A DNA stretch of 10,667 bases. Source: Bacteroidales bacterium (GTDB taxonomy: Bacteria; Bacteroidota; Bacteroidia; Bacteroidales; UBA7960). Positions 6,784 to 10,667 of this stretch are shown here, piece by piece. The notes below the pieces were generated by a model. The model was given only the letters and a program-made list of their open reading frames with translations. It was not told the DNA's origin and did not search any database. How positions within the stretch are numbered: position 1 is the first letter of the stretch; each line of letters begins with the position of its first letter. The translations under genes and the position numbers were made by a program. Location: the NCBI GenBank assembly GCA_007130545.1, contig SLSG01000165.1, positions 1-10,667 of the forward strand, in the 5' to 3' direction.

Positions 6784-6814
6784 CCCCGGAGCTTAATTGT
6801 TCCGGGGTTTTTTT
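6784..6814 (+). terminator. Strong intrinsic terminator
   Basis: CCCCGGA (6784-6790) pairs with TCCGGGG (6801-6807), a 7-bp GC-rich stem, followed by seven T (6808-6814). It faces the + strand. On the - strand the stem has no U run, so it is not a good terminator for the aminopeptidase gene whose stop codon lies at 6813-6815. Confidence 0.85.
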
Positions 6815-8198
6815 ATTCCTGCATCCGCTCCACCTCCTCAATGGTCTTCGGGATGGGCTTGCCAAGGTTCCTGTAACCATTATCCGTCACAAGAATATCG
6901 TCTTCCAGGCGCACCCCGCCAAAACCGATATACTCCTTCGCCTTTCCATAATTGATAAATTCGGTGAATTTGCCTTCGGCTTCCCATTTCTCGATCAGGG
7001 CGGGAATGAAGTATATGCCCGGCTCGACGGTCAGCACAAATCCTTTTTGCAGGCGGCGTCCCAGCCGCAGGAAGGCCGTTCCGAAAATATCGGAGCGCTT
7101 GAATTCCTCGTCATACCCGACATAATTCTCCCCCAGGTCTTCCATATCATGCACATCCATCCCCATCATGTGTCCGAGTCCATGCGGCATGAACAGGGCA
7201 TGTGCCCCCAGCTCCACAGCCGCGGCAATATCCCCCTTCATCAGTCCGAGCTCCTTCAGTCCGTTACCGATGATGTTGGCCGACAGGAAGTGGATGTCCC
7301 GGAACGGAACGCCGGGCTTGATGGCCTCTATGGCCTTGACGTTCGCATCCAGCACGATTTGATAAATATCCTTCTGCCGTGGGGAGAAAGAACCGCCCAC
7401 CGGGCTGGTTCGCGTATGGTCGGTGGCATAATGCATGGCATTCTCCGCGCCGGCATCCACCAACAGCAGGTCGCCCTTCTTCAGTTGGTTGCCATGGTAG
7501 TGGTTGTGCAGGGTTTCTCCGCGGATGGAAAGGATGATCGGAAAGGAATGCATGCCCCCGCCAGCCGCAGCAATGCCCTCCATTTTGCCGGAGATCTCGT
7601 ATTCCCAGATCCCTGGCCTGGCCATTTTCATGGCCGTGGTATGCATCAGCCATGCCGTTTCAGCTGCCTTTTCAATCTCTATAATCTCCTGGTCCTCCTT
7701 GACCGAGCGCAAGGCAACCACCCCCTTGATCAGTTCCACCGAAGCCCTGCCAGCTTGCTCCCCGGGCTTGATACCCAGCAGTTCCTCCAGCAGAATCTTG
7801 TTTTCGGCCCGGTACGGCGGCAAGAAATGGATCGTCCGACCGGCCTTCATCGCATCCGACAAAACCCCAGCCAGTTTGGAGAACGGGGCGGAATCCTGCA
7901 CACCGATCCTTTCGGCCTTCTCGCTGACCAGGGGTTGGGGCCCCATCCAGATGATGTCCTCGAGGGTCACATCGTTTCCGAACAGGATGTCCTTCCCGCT
8001 GTCCAGGTCCATTACCCCGGCCATGCCCTGGTGGTCAATCCCGAAAAAGTACAGAAAAGTACTGTCCTGCCGGAATTTGTAGGTGTTGGACCGGTAATTC
8101 ATAGGTACATCCACATTGCCCAGCAACAGGATGATGCCGTCCTTTACATGTTTTTTTAATTGTTCCCTGCGATTCTGATAAGTCTCTTTGCTAAACAT
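6813..8198 (-). CDS. Xaa-Pro aminopeptidase (M24B, aminopeptidase P family), paralogue 2
   Basis: A 461-residue pita-bread-fold dimetal aminopeptidase that removes an N-terminal residue preceding proline. An N-terminal creatinase-like domain (about 1-165, with SNTYKFRQDSTFLYFFGID) precedes the M24 catalytic domain. The metal ligands are visible as Asp248 (LLVDAGAE), Asp260 (YATDHTRT), His343 (PHGLGHMMG), Glu392 (TVEPGIYF) and Glu432 (VRLEDDIL), with His350 in MDVHD. The second Asp sits in TDHTRT rather than the usual GDITRT, one residue further from the first Asp than in E. coli PepP. No signal peptide is seen, so it is likely cytosolic. The ATG follows directly on a run of A that ends the 7-bp repeat array; there is no Shine-Dalgarno sequence. 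It is probably co-transcribed with the upstream paralogue, 85 nt away. Fine substrate preference cannot be read. Confidence 0.93.
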   Translation of the reverse strand: MFSKETYQNRREQLKKHVKDGIILLLGNVDVPMNYRSNTYKFRQDSTFLYFFGIDHQGMAGVMDLDSGKDILFGNDVTLEDIIWMGPQPLVSEKAERIGVQDSAPFSKLAGVLSDAMKAGRTIHFLPPYRAENKILLEELLGIKPGEQAGRASVELIKGVVALRSVKEDQEIIEIEKAAETAWLMHTTAMKMARPGIWEYEISGKMEGIAAAGGGMHSFPIILSIRGETLHNHYHGNQLKKGDLLLVDAGAENAMHYATDHTRTSPVGGSFSPRQKDIYQIVLDANVKAIEAIKPGVPFRDIHFLSANIIGNGLKELGLMKGDIAAAVELGAHALFMPHGLGHMMGMDVHDMEDLGENYVGYDEEFKRSDIFGTAFLRLGRRLQKGFVLTVEPGIYFIPALIEKWEAEGKFTEFINYGKAKEYIGFGGVRLEDDILVTDNGYRNLGKPIPKTIEEVERMQE

Positions 8199-8201
8199 TT
8201 T

Positions 8202-8306
8202 TTTGGGTGTTGGTTATTGGTTTTTGGCTTTTGGATATTGGATATTGGATGTTGGATGTTGGATGTTAGCTAATGGCCAATAGCTAATAGCCAACGGCCA
8301 TTAGTT
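8202..8306. repeat. Degenerate 7-bp tandem array, 15 units
   Basis: Fifteen consecutive heptamers keep exact 7-bp register with no insertions. Read on the - strand the central units are ATCCAAC (8251-8264, two copies) and ATCCAAT (8237-8250, two copies). They are flanked by ATCCAAA, AGCCAAA, AACCAAT, AACCAAC and ACCCAAA towards the downstream gene. On the other side lie AGCTAAC, GGCCATT, AGCTATT, GGCTATT, GGCCGTT and AACTAAT. The + strand consensus is roughly RTTGGNT. The array fills the spacer between the two aminopeptidase genes, and its last 23 bp (8284-8306) code for the C-terminus and stop of the upstream gene. It is not a CRISPR: the units are too short and there are no spacers. Confidence 0.9.
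8270..8304. repeat. Perfect 9-bp inverted repeat inside the heptamer array
   Basis: CTAATGGCC (8270-8278) and GGCCATTAG (8296-8304) are exact reverse complements separated by 17 nt. The hairpin encloses the TAG stop of the upstream aminopeptidase gene. No U run follows on the - strand, so it would not act as a classical terminator; it could stabilise or process the transcript. Confidence 0.6.
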
Positions 8307-9579
8307 CCTCTATTTCATCTGCTTCCACGGGCACATCCGCTGTAAGGTCAACGGGCCCTTTTTCGGTGATCAGGATGTCGTTCTCGATCCGGATGCCGAT
8401 TCCTTCTTCCTGGATGTAGATGCCTGGTTCGCATGAGAGGACCATCCCGGGGCGGAATGCCTCGAAGCGATGCCCTTCGTCATGGACATCCAGTCCCATG
8501 AAATGCGAGGTCCCGTGCGGAAAGTACTTTTTGAAAGCCGGACTGGAGGGATCCTGTTTCTCAATATCCGTCTTTGTGATCAGTCCGAGTCCGATTAACT
8601 CAGACTCCATCACCTTGCATACCTCTTTGTGGTAGGCATCAATATGGGTACCGGTCACCAGCATGGCCCTGGCCTCCTTCATGACGCGCAGGCAGGCATT
8701 GTAGACCTCCTTCTGCCGCGGTGTGAAGCGTCCGTTTACCGGGAAGGTCCGCGTAATGTCCCCGGCATAGTTTGCATATTCTGCCCCGGTATCCACCAGC
8801 AACAGATCCCCATCCTTGCAAATGCGGTTATTCTCTATGTAATGAAGCACACAGGCGCTGCCTCCGGAGGCGACGATCGGATAGAACGAATGCCCGGTGG
8901 CCCGTTTGCTGATGTACTCATGGATGATCTCGGCCTCGATCTCATACTCGGCCACCCCTGGTTTTACAAACTTCATCGCCCGCTGTACGGCGCCTGCCGT
9001 AATGGCGATGGCCTTTTTCATCACTTCCAGCTCCACATCCGATTTGGTCAGGCGGAGCCTGGTGATCAGCGGGGTGGCCCGCATATAGTTATGCAGGGGG
9101 TAGCGGGACTGCAGGTCCCCGACAAAACGCAGGTTCCGGTAGTTTACCTCCCCTCCGTAGCGGGGATTCTCCAGCGTGTCCAGATAAACGTTTTCAGCGT
9201 AGGCCATGGCCTCTTTCAGCATGGTTTCAAATGACGACAGCCAATGCACCGTCTCGATCCCGGAAGCAGCGGCCGCCTCATTTTTGGTGTATTTATGTCC
9301 TTCCCAAACCGCAATATGCTCATTGGTCTCCAACAGGAAGAGCACCTCCCGCAATGCCGGATTCGGACTGTCAGGGAACAGCATCAGGATGCTTTTCTCC
9401 TGGTCAATGCCTGTCAGGTAAAAAAAATCGGGATGCTGCCTAAAGGGGAAAAACTGGTCGCTGCTGTAAGGCATCTGGTCATTGCTGTGGATGATGGCCA
9501 GGGAGCCCGGTTTTATCAGCTTGCGGAATGCGTCCCGGTTCGATACGAACAAGCTGGGTTCAATGGGAGGATATTTCAT
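8284..9579 (-). CDS. pepP: Xaa-Pro aminopeptidase (M24B, aminopeptidase P), paralogue 1
   Basis: A 431-residue aminopeptidase P, closer to the classical E. coli PepP layout than its downstream paralogue. The N-terminal domain (about 1-170, with SDQFFPFRQHPDFFYLTGID) is followed by the M24 catalytic domain. The metal ligands are Asp263 (LLVDTGAE), Asp274 (YAGDITRTFP), His359 (PHGTSHFMG), Glu384 (SCEPGIYI) and Glu399 (IRIENDIL), with the 11-residue Asp-Asp spacing of PepP. His366 lies in LDVHD. No signal peptide is present. The ATG at 9579 follows an A/T-rich leader without a Shine-Dalgarno sequence. The final residues LMAVGY and the stop are encoded inside the heptamer repeat array, so the C-terminus may vary among relatives. 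The gene is divergent from sdhC, with a 192-nt spacer between them. Confidence 0.94.
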   Translation of the reverse strand: MKYPPIEPSLFVSNRDAFRKLIKPGSLAIIHSNDQMPYSSDQFFPFRQHPDFFYLTGIDQEKSILMLFPDSPNPALREVLFLLETNEHIAVWEGHKYTKNEAAAASGIETVHWLSSFETMLKEAMAYAENVYLDTLENPRYGGEVNYRNLRFVGDLQSRYPLHNYMRATPLITRLRLTKSDVELEVMKKAIAITAGAVQRAMKFVKPGVAEYEIEAEIIHEYISKRATGHSFYPIVASGGSACVLHYIENNRICKDGDLLLVDTGAEYANYAGDITRTFPVNGRFTPRQKEVYNACLRVMKEARAMLVTGTHIDAYHKEVCKVMESELIGLGLITKTDIEKQDPSSPAFKKYFPHGTSHFMGLDVHDEGHRFEAFRPGMVLSCEPGIYIQEEGIGIRIENDILITEKGPVDLTADVPVEADEIEELMAVGY

Positions 9580-9653
9580 TTTATTTATTTATAAGTTATC
9601 GCTTGAATCCTTGCCTTGGTAGTTATTTATAAAGAGTTCAAATAGCCGGAAGA

Positions 9654-9685
9654 CTTGCAAAAAAGGGTCGGATAATCTACATTTG
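9654..9685 (+). promoter_or_regulatory. Bacteroidetes-type promoter for the sdh operon
   Basis: CTTG (9654-9657) lies 20 nt before TACATTTG (9678-9685), a full match to TAnnTTTG. A start near 9692 would give a leader of about 80 nt before sdhC. I see no clear operator in the rest of the 192-nt spacer, nor a good promoter for the opposite pepP gene. Confidence 0.6.
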
Positions 9686-9771
9686 GAAGCGATCATTGAC
9701 AGACAACATCCGGTTTTACAAAGTAAGTTATTTTTTAACAAATAATCAGGTAATCATAAAGCTATCCGATA

Positions 9772-10440
9772 ATGAAGAAGTCTGTTCTGAGCCTTTCATC
9801 CCTGAGCCACAAGTACGTAATGGCACTGGCAGGATTGTTCCTGATGCTTTTCCTTGTTTTTCACCTGGCCACCAATCTATTGATGCTTGTGGGGAGGGAG
9901 GCCTTTGAGGGAGCCGTTCAGTTCCTGACGGTCAACCCCCTGGTCAAGGCCATGGAATATGTGCTGTTTGCCGGGTTTTTAATTCACATCATCCTGGGTG
10001 TGCTTATCTGGGTCCACAACACCCGTTCCCGGCCGGTGAAGTACCATGTTCCGCTGAAAACCGAGACCGCCGCCTTTTCCAGGTTCATGATCCATACCGG
10101 GGTGATCATTTTCATATTCCTGGTGATCCACCTGATCAATTTCTATTTCGTCAAACTGGGACTTACACCGGTACCGGAGGGCGCGGCCGACAGCCATGAC
10201 TTTTTCTCCATGGCCGTCATAAAATTCAAGAACCCGTGGTATTCCGGTTTTTACATCCTTAGTTTTGTCTTCCTGGGATTCCACCTCTACCATGCGTTCC
10301 AGTCTGCTTTTCAGTCGCTCGGACTCAACCACGACAAGTATTTTCCGGCCATCAAGGTGATCGGGGCGATCTATTCCATCATCATTTTCATCGGCTTTTC
10401 GTCCATTCCGGTTTACTTTCTGTTCCTTTACCCGGGTTAA
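9772..10440 (+). CDS. sdhC: Succinate dehydrogenase/fumarate reductase cytochrome b subunit
   Basis: A 222-residue integral membrane protein that anchors the SdhAB/FrdAB dimer and passes electrons between it and (mena)quinone through two b-type hemes. Five hydrophobic helices can be seen at about 15-39, 60-82, 106-130, 157-180 and 195-219. Four helix-embedded histidines fit the diheme ligands of the type B family (Wolinella FrdC/B. subtilis SdhC): His31 (VFHLATN), His72 (LIHIILG), His120 (VIHLINF) and His171 (GFHLYHAF). The start is ATG 9772, giving the basic N-terminus MKKS; no Shine-Dalgarno sequence is present. The flavoprotein gene follows 94 nt later, the usual sdhCAB order in Bacteroidetes. 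Direction (succinate oxidation or fumarate reduction) cannot be told from sequence. Confidence 0.94.
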   Translation: MKKSVLSLSSLSHKYVMALAGLFLMLFLVFHLATNLLMLVGREAFEGAVQFLTVNPLVKAMEYVLFAGFLIHIILGVLIWVHNTRSRPVKYHVPLKTETAAFSRFMIHTGVIIFIFLVIHLINFYFVKLGLTPVPEGAADSHDFFSMAVIKFKNPWYSGFYILSFVFLGFHLYHAFQSAFQSLGLNHDKYFPAIKVIGAIYSIIIFIGFSSIPVYFLFLYPG

Positions 10441-10490
10441 TGGGACCGGAACGTTGACAAGCCCATCCGACAAGTCAAATTGCGAACAGC

Positions 10491-10519
10491 TTATTATCAC
10501 GTACCATAACGAATAATAA
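10491..10519 (+). repeat. A/T inverted repeat in the sdhC-sdhA spacer
   Basis: TTATTAT (10491-10497) pairs with ATAATAA (10513-10519) around a 15-nt loop. It is weak (all A-T) and lies 15 nt before the sdhA start. It may be chance; the remaining spacer shows nothing I can name. Confidence 0.2.
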
Positions 10520-10534
10520 ATAAACCCTGAAGCG

Positions 10535-10667
10535 ATGCAGAAGCTCGATTCCAAAATACCAGGCGGACCCCTGTCAGAAAAGTGGAGCACCCATAAGAAT
10601 AATCTGCGGCTGGTCAACCCCGCAAACAAAAAGAAACTTGAGATCATCGTGGTGGGCACCGGGCTGG
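10535..10667 (+). CDS. sdhA: Succinate dehydrogenase/fumarate reductase flavoprotein subunit, N-terminal fragment
   Basis: The first 44 codons of the FAD-containing catalytic subunit, which oxidises succinate or reduces fumarate at the membrane face in complex with SdhB and SdhC. The start MQKLDSKIPGGPLSEKW and the segment LRLVNPANKKK are typical of Bacteroidetes SdhA/FrdA N-terminal extensions. They lead into IIVVGTGL, the beginning of the dinucleotide-binding GxGxxG motif, which is cut by the window edge. The upstream sdhC supports the call. The ATG at 10535 is the first in frame and gives the expected N-terminus; only a weak GAAG stands before it. Confidence 0.9.
   Translation, partial: MQKLDSKIPGGPLSEKWSTHKNNLRLVNPANKKKLEIIVVGTGL

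Larger units (their letters stand above)
6691..6814 (+). ncRNA. Candidate attenuator-like leader or small RNA, about 124 nt
   Basis: This stretch has the layout of a short independent transcript. A promoter-like element lies just upstream. A hairpin follows (6691-6698 with 6702-6709, 3-nt loop, one G-U pair), then an 18-codon ORF with three Cys codons, then a strong terminator. The arms share sequence: TTCCG occurs at 6693-6697 and 6800-6804, and CGGAG at 6703-6707 and 6787-6791. The first hairpin's arms could therefore pair alternatively with the terminator's arms, as in attenuators. No + strand gene follows before sdhC about 3 kb away, and the next gene is antisense. I match it to no RNA family. 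It could simply be a long 3' UTR of the PLP lyase gene. Confidence 0.33.

Noticed and set aside
6784..6814. Attenuator terminator controlling the neighbouring aminopeptidase gene
   Set aside because: The hairpin and its U run face the + strand, while the aminopeptidase gene is on the - strand and ends here rather than starting.
6777..8159. Long open frame (460 codons) on the + strand opposite the aminopeptidase gene
   Set aside because: It lies exactly antisense to a clear M24B gene with all catalytic residues. Its translation has no recognisable domain and looks like the complement of GC-biased codons.
8202..8306. CRISPR array
   Set aside because: The units are 7 bp, contiguous and degenerate, with no spacers and no cas genes nearby.
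6813..9579. Methionine aminopeptidase (map) for the two M24 genes
   Set aside because: Both have an N-terminal creatinase-like domain and the PepP-type GxxH...DVHD spacing, and at 431-461 residues they are much longer than bacterial Map.

Overview
The window looks like a chromosomal segment of a member of the phylum Bacteroidota, probably near the Bacteroidales/Marinilabiliales. The evidence is a five-helix SdhC followed by an SdhA with a Bacteroidetes-style N-terminus, several good matches to the Bacteroidetes -7 promoter element TAnnTTTG, weak or absent Shine-Dalgarno sequences before most genes, and a lipoprotein whose lipidated Cys is followed by an acidic cluster. The content is mainly housekeeping metabolism. 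I see no transposase, phage, integrase, CRISPR array, tRNA or rRNA.

Layout on the left (1-4068, + strand): the 3' part of a cysteine-synthase-family gene with a Cys-rich tail; a 118-nt gap holding a doubtful 35-codon ORF that ends on the next start; a YghZ/Gpr-type aldo/keto reductase; and a large M3-family (Dcp-like) zinc peptidase built as a lipoprotein. A two-sided hairpin terminator separates this block from the - strand gene for riboflavin synthase (ribE). Upstream of ribE, on the same strand, is an Lrp/AsnC regulator. It is divergent from a + strand PLP enzyme of the trans-sulfuration/methionine gamma-lyase family. The 157-nt divergent spacer holds identical -7 octamers pointing both ways and a 17-bp imperfect palindrome, so this is probably a regulator-target pair.

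Between the PLP gene and the next gene (6637-6812) is the most unusual non-genic region. It contains an A/T-rich promoter-like element, a small hairpin, an 18-codon ORF ending in Cys-Cys-Cys-Phe-Gly, and then a strong intrinsic terminator. This is the architecture of a leader-peptide attenuator, but no + strand gene follows it, so it may be a free-standing small RNA or micropeptide, or an orphaned leader.

On the right, two different M24B Xaa-Pro aminopeptidase (aminopeptidase P) genes lie in tandem on the - strand. A degenerate 15-unit, 7-bp tandem array fills their spacer and runs into the last codons of the upstream gene. Together with the M3 peptidase they suggest active use of peptides. 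The window closes on the + strand with sdhC and the first 44 codons of sdhA, the start of the succinate dehydrogenase/fumarate reductase operon, preceded by a good Bacteroidetes-type promoter. No gene-free stretch exceeds about 200 bases.
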